Positions 53,001 to 60,250 of a DNA stretch of 64,000 nucleotides are shown here, piece after piece (position 1 is the stretch's first letter; each line of letters begins with the position of its first letter). The DNA is from Rhea pennata (taxonomy: Eukaryota > Chordata > Aves > Rheiformes > Rheidae). The notes beneath the pieces are model-generated. The model was not told where the DNA came from, made no database searches, and saw nothing but the letters and a program-made list of their open reading frames with translations. Position numbers and translations under genes: made by a program. The DNA is taken from NCBI RefSeq assembly GCF_028389875.1, contig NC_084673.1, forward strand, positions 18,947,501 to 19,011,500, given 5' to 3'.

Positions 53001-54406
53001 CCATCTTTTGGTTAGAATTTCAGTTTGACCTCTTAAATAACTTTCTGTGCTTACTCCTTTTGCCCTGCCAGAATGGAGTACATTATCCTGGATATGTAAG
53101 TCAATTTCTTGTAAATTGAGTGTTTAAAAAAAAATACTTTGTACTGTTTCGTGCGAGTTACTAGTATGCATGAGCTTATCTGAGACCTCAAAATTTTTTT
53201 GATTGAAGGTACCTGCTCCTATTGCATACCCAGTGACCACACCTCAAGTGCCTCTATATGGAATGGTAAGGAACTTGCCTGTTTCATACTCTTTAATTTT
53301 TTCTTTTTTTTTTTTTTTTTTTTTTTGCGCACTTCAGTGGATGTCATGACAAGCATTATTGTTTGATTTGTCCTGCAGCTTGTGTATTGTTTCATGAGGT
53401 TGATACTGTGTGAAATTGGATAGCTTTTTCACTTCGTTCATTGGAAGACATTATTCTAAACTTTATACAGCAAGTTTTCTAAACAGCCGTGACTTAACTA
53501 ACTGTGTGTGTATCCATGTTTTTGTTTTTACTGTGCTTATAATGGGGAAAAAACTTAGCTTCTAGAATCAAGTGGATTTGTCTGTACTACTTGTCTGTCA
53601 TCTGTTTCCCTTTTTCTTGTAGGTACCTCCTCAGATTGGAGCTGCTCCTTTGATGGCACCCCAGTCAATGATGTATACACAACCTGGTTTAAGGTCAACA
53701 AACCCTTTTGCACCTGTTTCTGGAACTCAGGTGAAATGTTCTCTTCAATCTTGGACTCATTGAAACTTCAGTCTTAGTAAAGAAACCAAATATCTTGTCT
53801 TGTGATTGGCTATTAACATCTATTTCTGCCTCTGAGAAAGTGAGGGGTTCCTCAGTCAGGGGCAGCAGGCTTTTGCAGGTGAGAAGGAATATACAGATGA
53901 AAGCATGCAGCCATAGGAAGTGAGGAAGAAAGTACAAATGGAGAGCAACGGATCAGAAAAATAATGGCTAGCTTCTCACTGTGACGGTGTTAAGAAAAAG
54001 GGAGTGGAGGATGTCATAGGAAGTCTTAAGTTCCAGATTCATTATCTGGATACTTGGTTCAATCATACTGACTATGGCAGTAGTGAAAGGTTTCTGGAGG
54101 ATGGGGTTGAGCTATGAAGTAAAGAAAGATATGGACAGGAGACTGTTCAAGTGAAAGGAGTTGTGTGCCTCTGTCACCCAGATACGTCTAGATACGTTGT
54201 TGTTAATGTTCTTTGAGATACTGGGGGGAGGGAAGTTCCACTTTGTTTCGAGGTGGTTTTTTCTTTTAAATGATGAAACACATAGTCCCAACTTACAGAT
54301 AACAAGGCACTTGTGTAGATACATACCTCTGAAACACTGAGAAAACATGTTATGAAAGTGGCATTAACAATATGTAATCTCTACTTTACAGATACAGTTT
54401 ATGTAA
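25929..54406 (+). CDS. PICALM-like clathrin assembly protein (CALM/AP180 family paralogue), complete, 22 coding exons, 687 aa
   Basis: An endocytic adaptor that binds PtdIns(4,5)P2, clathrin, AP-2 and R-SNAREs at coated pits (family knowledge). Exons: 25929-26058, 33226-33368, 36571-36646, 37472-37574, 37750-37843, 37942-38053, 39226-39332, 39940-39981, 44824-44909, 45976-46099, 46907-47043, 47365-47468, 48364-48510, 48972-49031, 49121-49231, 50180-50311, 50450-50480, 51006-51126, 53072-53095, 53209-53265, 53623-53730, 54392-54406. They sum to 2064 nt and every junction keeps frame. The ANTH domain spans about residues 19-290, with lipid-binding K28 and K38-K39-K40-H41. The disordered tail has DLFDLQ (392-397), DIF (436-438), DFDAVF (507-512) and NPF (674-676), and ends IQFM. 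It starts [16 protein letters not shown], as in PICALM. Many ANTH substitutions, a divergent tail and a GAB3-VBP1 location argue for a paralogue rather than canonical PICALM. Human PICALM is 652 aa, from memory. Confidence 0.95.
26604..26628. repeat. (GT)n microsatellite
   Basis: About 12 GT dinucleotides, half a kilobase into intron 1 of the PICALM-like gene. Confidence 0.95.
28143..28163. repeat. C13 followed by A8
   Basis: Homopolymer pair in intron 1. The same C-run-then-A-run structure recurs on a larger scale at 50010-50053. Confidence 0.9.
31733..31950 (+). mobile_element. CR1 non-LTR retrotransposon, 3' end fragment
   Basis: The sequence carries the typical avian CR1 3' end: GGAACAGGTTGCTCAGAGAG, TGTGGAGTCTCCTTCTCTGG, CGCCTGGACACAACCCTGTC, GGTTGGACTAGATGATCTCC and finally the ATTCTATG terminus. 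CR1 copies are usually 5'-truncated and lack poly(A), as here. It lies in sense orientation in intron 1 of the PICALM-like gene. The left border is approximate. It is decayed and noncoding. Confidence 0.92.
33226..33368 (+). CDS. PICALM-like exon 2 (ANTH)
   Basis: Acceptor CTTTAATTTAG, donor GAG|GTAAGG. The split codon T|AT gives Tyr44, then [14 protein letters not shown] through HHLMMYGNE. Differences from human PICALM (from memory) include NVP for NIP, RTAN for RTTN and KAL for KSL. Confidence 0.96.
35019..35040. repeat. T22 homopolymer
   Basis: Run of T residues ending in AGGTGAG, so it superficially resembles a polypyrimidine tract plus AG in intron 2. No coding exon follows. Confidence 0.9.
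36571..36646 (+). CDS. PICALM-like exon 3 (ANTH)
   Basis: Acceptor CATTAACAG, donor CAGG|GTAAGT. It encodes [15 protein letters not shown] then [10 protein letters not shown]. Human PICALM has SNFLDKSGLQ here, so this short exon alone shows several substitutions. Confidence 0.96.
37472..37574 (+). CDS. PICALM-like exon 4 (ANTH)
   Basis: Acceptor AATTTTTAG, donor GG|GTAAGA. It encodes [18 protein letters not shown] then [15 protein letters not shown]. Human PICALM has VSYRQVAFDFTKVKR at this position, from memory. Confidence 0.95.
37750..37843 (+). CDS. PICALM-like exon 5 (ANTH)
   Basis: Acceptor CTACTCTGTAG, donor GAT|GTAAGT. It encodes [18 protein letters not shown] through LDALLDFD, 31 codons after completing a Gly codon. 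Confidence 0.95.
37942..38053 (+). CDS. PICALM-like exon 6 (ANTH)
   Basis: Acceptor TTTCTTACACAG, donor TTAG|GTATGT. It encodes [20 protein letters not shown] through EGVINLL, among the most conserved stretches of the CALM/AP180 family. Confidence 0.96.
38918..38938. repeat. A21 homopolymer
   Basis: Run of A residues in intron 6 with no recognisable attached element. Confidence 0.9.
39226..39332 (+). CDS. PICALM-like exon 7 (ANTH)
   Basis: Acceptor TTGCATCCTCAG, donor GAG|GTAAAT. It encodes (E)[19 protein letters not shown] through SEFLKVAE. This helical region carries R-SNARE (VAMP) contacts in CALM. Confidence 0.96.
39940..39981 (+). CDS. PICALM-like exon 8 (14 codons)
   Basis: Acceptor GTAAACTCAG after a C/T-rich tract, donor CAG|GTCAGT. 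It encodes [14 protein letters not shown], phase 0 at both ends. IPDLTQ is the wording I recall from SNAP91, where human PICALM has IPDLSQ. Confidence 0.96.
43721..43858 (+). mobile_element. SINE: tRNA-Ile-derived head fused to a CR1-like 3' tail (TguSINE1-like)
   Basis: The head (43721-43792) reads as a tRNA-Ile relative. It has an A box TAGCTCAGTTGG (43726-43737), anticodon loop CTAATAA (AAT) and a perfect B box GGTTCAATCC (43771-43780). The tail (about 43793-43858) reads GGTTGGACTAGATAATCTTC, then GGTCCCTTACAACCTTACTG and ATTCTATGATTCTGG, the same 3' end as the CR1 at 31.7 kb. The 5' acceptor arm does not pair well with the 3' arm, so it is a retroposon and not a working tRNA gene. tRNA-Ile/CR1 chimeric SINEs are described in passerine birds (TguSINE1; from memory). 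It sits in sense orientation in intron 8 of the PICALM-like gene. Confidence 0.88.
44824..44909 (+). CDS. PICALM-like exon 9 (end of ANTH)
   Basis: Acceptor ACTTTAACTTTAG, donor CCG|GTGAGC read as CG|GTGAGC. It encodes [20 protein letters not shown] then TKEVSAAS, the junction between the ANTH domain and the flexible tail. Confidence 0.95.
45976..46099 (+). CDS. PICALM-like exon 10
   Basis: Acceptor TCTCTACTTCTAG, donor AAG|GTACTG (weak after +3). It encodes (R)[18 protein letters not shown] through the charged [11 protein letters not shown] segment, likely helical. Confidence 0.94.
46907..47043 (+). CDS. PICALM-like exon 11
   Basis: Acceptor TTACCTTTCAG, donor AG|GTGAGA. It begins [10 protein letters not shown] and ends [12 protein letters not shown], Ser/Thr-rich, with a DLF motif at residues 374-376. 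Human PICALM has EQRLKELAKK at the start. Confidence 0.94.
47365..47468 (+). CDS. PICALM-like exon 12
   Basis: Acceptor TTCCTCCTCAG, donor GGAG|GTAAGC. It encodes (S)[15 protein letters not shown] through SNAWG. DLFDLQ (392-397) resembles the DLL-type clathrin/AP-2 binding motif DLLDLQ of PICALM. Confidence 0.94.
48364..48510 (+). CDS. PICALM-like exon 13
   Basis: Acceptor CGTCTGAAAG (weak pyrimidine tract next to the AG), donor AGTG|GTAAAA (weak, inside an A-rich stretch). It encodes [19 protein letters not shown] through KQTVELFS. Phase 1 at both ends and 147 nt long, so it can be skipped in frame. Confidence 0.92.
48972..49031 (+). CDS. PICALM-like exon 14 (20 codons, likely alternative)
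   Basis: Acceptor TTTTTTCATGAAG, donor GATG|GTAATT. It encodes (D)[19 protein letters not shown]. It occupies the place of the alternatively spliced DVHLSISSDV exon of human PICALM, but the sequence is unrelated. Phase 1-1 and 60 nt, so optional inclusion keeps frame. Confidence 0.85.
49121..49231 (+). CDS. PICALM-like exon 15
   Basis: Acceptor TTTCTTGTTTAG, donor AGTG|GTAAAA (weak). It encodes [19 protein letters not shown] then [28 protein letters not shown] corresponds to DFESVFGNKST of human PICALM. Confidence 0.93.
49436..49477. repeat. (CT)n tract followed by T and G runs
   Basis: About 14 CT units, then T8 and G7, in intron 15. On the transcript this is a CU-rich tract of the kind bound by PTB. 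Confidence 0.92.
50010..50053. repeat. C23 directly followed by A21
   Basis: Two long abutting homopolymers in intron 15, about 125 bases before exon 16. The complementary strand is T21G23, able in principle to form G-quadruplex structures. Length may be unreliable in an assembly. Confidence 0.93.
50180..50311 (+). CDS. PICALM-like exon 16
   Basis: Acceptor TCTTGGTTTAG, donor GGGA|GTAAGT. It encodes (A)[18 protein letters not shown] through [12 protein letters not shown]. The [10 protein letters not shown] core is conserved in PICALM and SNAP91. Confidence 0.94.
50373..50384. repeat. C12 run in intron 16
   Basis: C tract between exons 16 and 17, followed by a second C/T-rich stretch (about 50429-50447) serving as the exon 17 polypyrimidine tract. 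Confidence 0.9.
50450..50480 (+). CDS. PICALM-like exon 17 (31-nt microexon)
   Basis: Acceptor after a C/T-rich tract (CCCCCTCCCAG), donor AA|GTAAGT. It completes Asn and encodes LGFGGTPSK, matching the NLGIGNGTTK position in PICALM. Confidence 0.93.
51006..51126 (+). CDS. PICALM-like exon 18
   Basis: Acceptor GGTTTCGTTCTAG, donor ATG|GTAACT. It encodes (K)[18 protein letters not shown] through [17 protein letters not shown] is a family hallmark (EKKLTGGSNWQ in PICALM). Confidence 0.95.
53072..53095 (+). CDS. PICALM-like exon 19 (24-nt cassette microexon)
   Basis: Acceptor TTGCCCTGCCAG, donor TAT|GTAAGT. It encodes NGVHYPGY, matching the optional eight-residue NGMHFPQY insert that I recall from some human PICALM isoforms. 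Phase 0-0, so skipping keeps frame. Confidence 0.9.
53209..53265 (+). CDS. PICALM-like exon 20
   Basis: Acceptor TTTTTTTGATTGAAG, donor ATG|GTAAGG. It encodes [19 protein letters not shown], aligning with APPVMAYPATTPTG of PICALM. Confidence 0.93.
53304..53326. repeat. T23 homopolymer
   Basis: T run in intron 20, 39 bases after the exon 20 donor. Confidence 0.9.
53623..53730 (+). CDS. PICALM-like exon 21 with NPF motif
   Basis: Acceptor TTTTTCTTGTAG, donor CAG|GTGAAA. It encodes [20 protein letters not shown] then [19 protein letters not shown] at 674-676 is the EH-domain binding type and is shared with PICALM (PPNPFGPVSG). Confidence 0.95.
54392..54406 (+). CDS. PICALM-like exon 22, terminal codons IQFM and stop
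   Basis: Acceptor TCTCTACTTTACAG, then ATA CAG TTT ATG TAA. IQFM is the exact PICALM C terminus; SNAP91 ends differently. This supports assignment to the PICALM side of the family. Confidence 0.94.
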   Translation: MQFM

Positions 54407-54996
54407 AGCCGCCAAAGCAGCAAGATGTGCAAACAACCAAATACTGGTAAAAAGAAAAGACTGAATTTCATTCTTCCCATGATGTATTCTTGAACAGGGC
54501 AACTGTTTCTCCCCTGTATAATGTAATACTAATTTGAATTGCAATGCTTTAGAGATTCTTGTTTATAACAGTCATTGTGGTATGAAATCATGTTTGTTCA
54601 CTGGTTTTTAGACTTCAGTAGGAAACTAATCTTTGAGGTCAACTCAGCTTTGAAGATGAGAATCCAACTTGCACCTTCTGAGAAGAGGGTTATATGATTG
54701 CTTTGCAATCTTATTCATCAGTGGATTGCCTGAAGGAAGTTAACTGAGAATGTCATAAATCCTATTTATTTTCTCCATAAATTCTGTGGCTGTTTTTACC
54801 AAGACACAACTCAAATGAAGTTGAGCAATAAAACTTTCATATGCTCTAATAAATACTCTGATAGAGTAATGCTTGCATTATCATAAGGCCAATATTGAAT
54901 GAAATCAGACAGCTTTTTCACATTAGCATAGCTTATAATAATTCATAAACTCTATAATGTGAGTTTTAAATGCTGTGAATCAACAAGAAATATATG

Positions 54997-55002
<6 letters not shown>

Positions 55003-55031
<29 letters not shown>
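55003..55031. repeat. (TA)n microsatellite
   Basis: About 14 TA units within the presumed 3' UTR of the PICALM-like gene. Confidence 0.93.
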
Positions 55032-58000
55032 ATGAAAATAATAAATTGCTCCGTTGGCATAATGTCAGTGTTACATGGCTAGTTGAAAGGGCCAGGTTCT
55101 GACATTGGCTAAAGCTCTTGCCTCAGAGTAGGGAAAGAAGTATGTAGTTTTTGTTACAGCGAAAGTGTATACCCCAACAGCAGCAAATTGGAGCAATTAG
55201 AAAATCTTGTTGCTAACTGCAAAAGAGGTAAGAGATATAACTTTCTTTTTTTTTTAAAGTTCAGTTCATCAGTTCAATAAAAGCAAATCTTGCAGTAGTG
55301 TTGACACTTCAAAACTGGTAACTATATTAAAATAGTCCCAGCCATAGAGAACAGCTTGTGCTTCTTTTCTGAAACAAGAACCTACTTGTAAACCATACAG
55401 AAGTAATTATTTTAAATGTGTAAATATGTGCAAACTTTTAAATAACGTTTTCTTTAATGCTGCAGTAATTTTTCTTCCTTCTGTAGTATTTTTAAGATCT
55501 TAATGCTGTAAGAAGAAGTCCAGACTTGTTTTGAGAGGAGAATCTTGTGAATCAACTGGTCTGTGAGGCATGCTATCGCTGACGGGTTAGATACACAGGC
55601 TTTTGATGTGTCTTTTGTATTTAACAATCTTCTTCCAAAATTTAGGTTGGCTATGAAAATGCCTTAACTTGTATCTTTAAATGCCCAATAAAATGTGATA
55701 GCACTTAAATGAAGTTAGAAACAACCCTTTCTCCAGAAGTTTGGCAGAACACAATGAAGAGCTCTCCTGTAATGTGGCTTCTACCGATGATTAATATTAA
55801 AGTTGGGTTTTTCAAAAAGAAAGAGTTTCTACTGTTATGGACCTCCAGATTAATATGGCTTTTATCTCTTGGACACTATATTTGCAAAAGTATCTCTGAA
55901 TCTCACCATAAATGTAAGTAGGCCTTGAAAATCTTGTCAAATTGTCCTGTAGAGAACTTCCAAAATACAGTAGAAGCAAGCCTCTCATTTTCAAAATGTT
56001 TAATTTTTTTTCCATAGAGTACAGAAGTAGTATTTCTTAATGCTGCAGAAATACTTTTGTCAAGCAAAACAGTTAAACCCAACCCCTGGAACTGATAACC
56101 GCTAACCTTTGGGGAAATTTAACCTTGCAGAAATTTTAAACTCCTGAGACTCTGAATGTGTGCTGATGAAGAATTGGACTGATATACAGCAATTTAACAT
56201 TTAAACTTAAGTTATAAAGGGCTCCAAGCTTTAATCCACCTTTCCTGGGTTGAGCAATTGTACCATTTTAAGCTAATGAATTTTCTGATGCCTGTAGCTG
56301 CCCTCATTGTGGTAAGGGAATAGATCCCATTCGGAATGGGTCATTGGTCCGGGATGGGGTGGAGGGTGTTGTTTGTATAAGAAATAGTTAATTCCATTCC
56401 TCTATTCTGCATTGAGGAGCCTTGAATTCAAATTAGACCAGTACATACAGTAGTAAGTATCCGAGCATCAATGTCATAGCCGAGATCGTTATGACCAGGC
56501 AGTGTCTGGCACGGTGAACTATCAGGTTTTTTTTTCCATACTGGATTGTATATGCCATGATCAGTTATTTTTAATAAAATATGCAAACAGGTACCTGGCA
56601 AGCATTATATATTCATTATAACTTTTTTGCAGTGCATTGTAAAGATCTGGAATGTACTTCACTCAGAAATGGATTTAGACCTGAGTACTGTTTGCACTAG
56701 TAAAACTTCCAATTTGCTCTGGATTCTTTTAAATAGTTCTTTAGCATGCTTTCTTGTAGCAAAGCTGTCTGATACCAATTTACTTTAGTATTTAAAAAAA
56801 GGAGAAACAGCCACAAAGTATGTCCTAATGACTCTATAAATTATCTTATCCTTAGTCTCATTCAGAATGTTTGACACGTTAAAACACAGCTCTTACAGAT
56901 TTATCCTTGTGAAGCGAAGGTTGCGTAGCACACTTCTGTCCTCGTGGGAGCGTGCAGAACTGCTTTTTCTCCACCTCTTCCTTGTGGACCTGTTGGAATG
57001 CGCAAAATGGACAAGTACTATGTTTTAAACCACAACATAGTTCATATGCTTAGAAGTAAATGCAAGGACTTAGGATGATGTCAAGGCTCTTACGGCTCAG
57101 AATTTGTTCTCCAAAAAAACGCATTGTAGACAAAGGTGGTTCTGGAGGGTAACTGTAATAACTCGCAACAGTTGCAAATAACTGTGATAAGTGAAAGGGG
57201 GAAGCGCTGTGTGTACCCGTGACTTTGTTCACGACCTGCTTCGGTCGGGATCCTGCTCTGAACGCTCCAGAAAGCCGGTAACCAAGATGGGAGCATGGAG
57301 GAGGACTTGCAGAATGCTGTGCGCTTTGCACTATTGAACTCTAGGGGGTCGTTCAAGCCTAACGCAGGGATTTAACGCTGCTGCGGGGGGCTGTCTCTGG
57401 GATATGCAACAAGATCAGCCTTTGGGGGAATTTGGGAAGGATGATGGTGTTAGGCCTACTGGACTTGAAAGTGTACTTCTTGAATAACTAGGGTTTTCTA
57501 ATGTTCTTTAGATATAGTTTGACTTTGCCTCCAAGAAGTTATTGAATTTACCTTTTTTAATTTCAGATAAATTATGTACTAGAGAAATCTCAGTTCTGTG
57601 CACATAGTGGTGGAATACTTGTAGGTAAAAATAACAAATGGACTTTTGTAAAACATTGAGTAACTTCTGACTACAAGATTGAATACAGGGTGTATCCACA
57701 TCTGGGTTTTTCGATGTGTGGCAGGGAGGGTGGGGTTATAATTAGAATAGTATGCACTGTGGATCAGTGCTTAATTTGTACATAAAAGGGAAAAATTTTG
57801 TTTTGAGTAGTTTGTATTGTAAGGACAACATAGAAAGGCACTGTGTATCAATCGTTTATTTCCATTTTAAAGATTATATTTTTGAGCAATGGAAACTACA
57901 TCTTACCATTTATACATTTACTGGTAGCTAGGAATATAGAAAAACTATGTTGCTATTACTCTGAAGATGTATTTGATCTGTCATTAAGTATATTACTGCA

Positions 58001-58600
58001 TCATTACTTTATGCAGATTCTCTTGAGCATTTATTTAAAGAGATTGTAGTAACTGGTACAGTTACTACACAAATTGTAACATCAGATCTTTCAGTATATC
58101 TGAAATGTGTATAGCCTTGTGATTAGGTTTAATCCTTTACTGAATGTTTGGCTGGAATCTCGTCTTGGAACAATTACAAAAATAGGTGCTGGAACTGATT
58201 TCCCCCACCCCAACCCACACATTATTTATTTAATAGTTCTTGTTTTGTATGTTACATTTTCTCCTCAGAACAGGTTTGTGCCTTTATTGGATATTTATTT
58301 AAAAGGGGCTACTAAAACTTAAGTTGTTCAAGCTGTTTTACAGGTTTATTCTTGTGTGGCTGTTCCTTTACATGAGCTCCTTCATTTTATAAGAATATAG
58401 AATGCATGAAAAATCTAGCCACAAACTGAAAAAATTTGAGTGTTTACATCCTATGGAGGAGGGGAAAAAAAAAGGCCTAAGCACAAGACTGGTTGTGTTG
58501 ACATTTTAACTTCACAATTTGTTAATATACAAACTGTTTTTTTTTTTTTTTTTAAGGCTGTTGCTCATACTCAGTCAATTGATGAAAGAGGTTTTGAAAA

Positions 58601-58610
58601 AATAAATAAA
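58601..58610 (+). terminator. Candidate distal poly(A) signal (overlapping AATAAATAAA)
   Basis: Two overlapping AATAAA hexamers followed by a GT-rich element about 20 bases on. Base composition changes from AT-rich to GC-richer just after it, which fits the end of a transcript before the VBP1 promoter. Confidence 0.45.
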
Positions 58611-59359
58611 CTTTGGCACATGCAGGGCGTGTGTGGTCGTTCTTCCATGTCTTCTCAGAAAACTTGCTGTAGTACTGATCACAGCAGCTGCGTTGGGTGC
58701 TCGTGTGCTGTTTCTTACCGTACTGCATGCAAGTGCAGAAGAGTGTCGTGCCTTGCTGAAGCTGTCACGGCGGCTGGCCTTGATCAGTTGGTGAACTATT
58801 TCAGCTTCTGTTTAAGAAGCAGCAGCGTGTTTTTCCCTGTGCAGGGCAGTTGGAGAGACGGGCTCAGTTTGGGAGTGGCGAGGTTGCCTCAGTAGGTGTG
58901 AGCTCCAAGGGAAAGCGCTTCCCCCGCAGCCAGGTGGCAAACTGGCTTCAGGCGGCGGAGGGGAGATACTTGGCTTTCTCCTAACCTTGTACTCGGTCAC
59001 AAATCACAGGCGCAGCGTGTAAGCGGCCTCAACTAAGTGTGTGTCTGTGGCTTGGCGGTGTTTTAGTGCGTTAGCGTGGCTGCAGCTTGCCTGAAGGCAA
59101 AATCATTGCTTAACCCGTGTTCCAGCTGAGCTCCTGGGGCCTGGCAGAGGTGTGCTAGTGCGACCTCTGTCCTGCAGGTGCTGGCTTCTACAGTGAAAGC
59201 TTTGAGAATCGGTGCTTGTAGTAGCTGCATTTGTGATTCCCGTAGGGGTAGAGACTTGCTTTCAGTTAGGAGCTTGAAACGTTTAACAGCGCATTCTTGC
59301 TGTGTCACTGCCAGCCGCTGCTGTTCCAGCGAAAGCTCTGTGTCGCTGATAAAGCACTA

Positions 59360-60250
59360 AGCTGCCGCGCTGCTGAGTTCACGGACTCGACGCGCGACCC
59401 TTCGGCTCGCGGGAGGCTTCGTGCCTGCTGCGCCGCTGGCAGCTGCTGCGCGAGCCGGCGCCGCTCGGAGCGCTGCGGAGCGGCGGGAGGGAGCGGTGCG
59501 GCGGCGGCAGCGCTGCGCGCGGGCGGGGTGAGCTGCTGCTCGCGCTGCCCCCGCGACGCAGGCGGCCGAGAGGCCCCGCCCCCTCCCGCAGCCCTCCAAT
59601 AGCGGCGGCCGCCGCCTCTCCTCTGCCGCCCGCTCAGCCCTGCCCACGCGCCTCGCCGCCGGCCCATCGCTCAACGCCGAACAGCCAATAGCCGCGCGGA
59701 GGAGGCGGGCCTGGCGCCGACGTGATGACGCGCGGCCGCGGCGTCCCGGCGAGGGCCGCGCACGCAGCGTCGGTTCCCCAAGATGGCGGCGACCAGCGGC
59801 AGCGAGGCGGGGTGCGGCGAGGCGGCGGCGGCGGGCGGCAAGCGCGGCCCCCTCGGCATCCCCGAGGCCGTCTTCGTGGTGAGCGCCGCGCCGGGGCGGG
59901 GCGGGCGCTGCGGCGGGCGGGCGGGCCCGGCCCCGGCGGGCGGCACCGCGGCGCGGCCTGGCCTGGCGCGGCCGCTGTGGCGGCCGGTGCGTTTGAAGCG
60001 GCGCGGGGCGGCGGCCGGGAGGGGCCCGGGGCCGCTGCTCCCGCGCAGTCTGATCAGACCGCGCAGTCTCGCAGCGAGCTCGAGGCCCCGTTTTACACGC
60101 TGCCGTCCTGCCTCGCTGGCTGCGTCCTTCGAGGCGTGTTGCGGCTGAGCGCCGTGCTGCGCGGGTGAAATCGCGGTTCCTCGTGGCCGCCTCCCCGCGC
60201 GGAGAGCGGCGCCGCTTCCGCCGCCTCACTTAGCGCCAGACCTGGTGCTC
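59360..60250 (+). promoter_or_regulatory. VBP1 CpG-island promoter
   Basis: CpG-dense block flanking VBP1 exon 1. It contains two CCAAT boxes, CTCCAATAGCGGC (about 59595) and AGCCAATAGCCGC (about 59684), a CRE/ATF-like GTGATGACGCG (about 59720) and the YY1-type CAAGATGGCGGC (59779-59790), in which the ATG is the VBP1 start codon. No TATA box is evident. Long antisense ORFs here, for example 290 codons at 59357-60229, are products of GC-rich composition. Confidence 0.85.
59783..59878 (+). CDS. VBP1: VBP1 (prefoldin subunit 3) exon 1, 5' partial gene
   Basis: ATG in context CCAAGATGG, 32 codons, donor GTG|GTGAGC. The peptide begins MAATSGSEAGCG and ends GPLGIPEAVFV. LGIPEAVFV is the hallmark preceding EDVDSF in human VBP1 (from memory), and the variable Gly/Ala-rich N terminus is expected. 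VBP1 is an alpha-type subunit of the hexameric prefoldin chaperone that delivers nascent actin and tubulin to the CCT chaperonin. The coiled-coil exons are not in the remaining 4.1 kb and should lie to the right. It shares strand with the PICALM-like gene, whose stop codon is 5.4 kb upstream. Confidence 0.92.

Larger units (their letters stand above)
44910..54391. other. PICALM-like introns 9-21
   Basis: These introns separate exons 9-22. Notable contents, listed separately, are a CT tract (49436-49470), a C23A21 run (50010-50053), a C12 run (50373-50384) and a T run (53304-53326). A tandem AGTTAACTAG-type duplication lies near 48822-48840. No further gene is recognised. Confidence 0.8.
54407..58620 (+). 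other. PICALM-like 3' UTR (extent uncertain)
   Basis: AT-rich sequence after the stop codon, with AATAAA at 54827, 55687, 56573 and 58601/58605. The last pair is followed within about 25 bases by a GT-rich GTGTGTGGTCG, a good downstream element, so the longest 3' UTR may be about 4.2 kb. An (AT)n tract lies at about 55003-55031 and a small perfect hairpin, CCCATT-CGG-AATGGG, near 56.33 kb. A GC/CpG-richer patch at about 56.9-57.4 kb is unexplained. Confidence 0.5.

Noticed and set aside
25929-54406. Canonical PICALM or SNAP91 as the identity of the central gene
   Set aside because: Too many ANTH differences for a bird PICALM, and a non-PICALM neighbourhood. SNAP91 lacks the IQFM terminus and has a much longer acidic/Ala-rich tail. 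Still open until a tree is made.
59357-60229. 290-codon antisense ORF in the VBP1 CpG island
   Set aside because: Arg/Ala/Pro-rich translation with no domain. It overlaps a well-supported promoter and exon 1 on the other strand and is the expected result of stop-poor GC-rich DNA.
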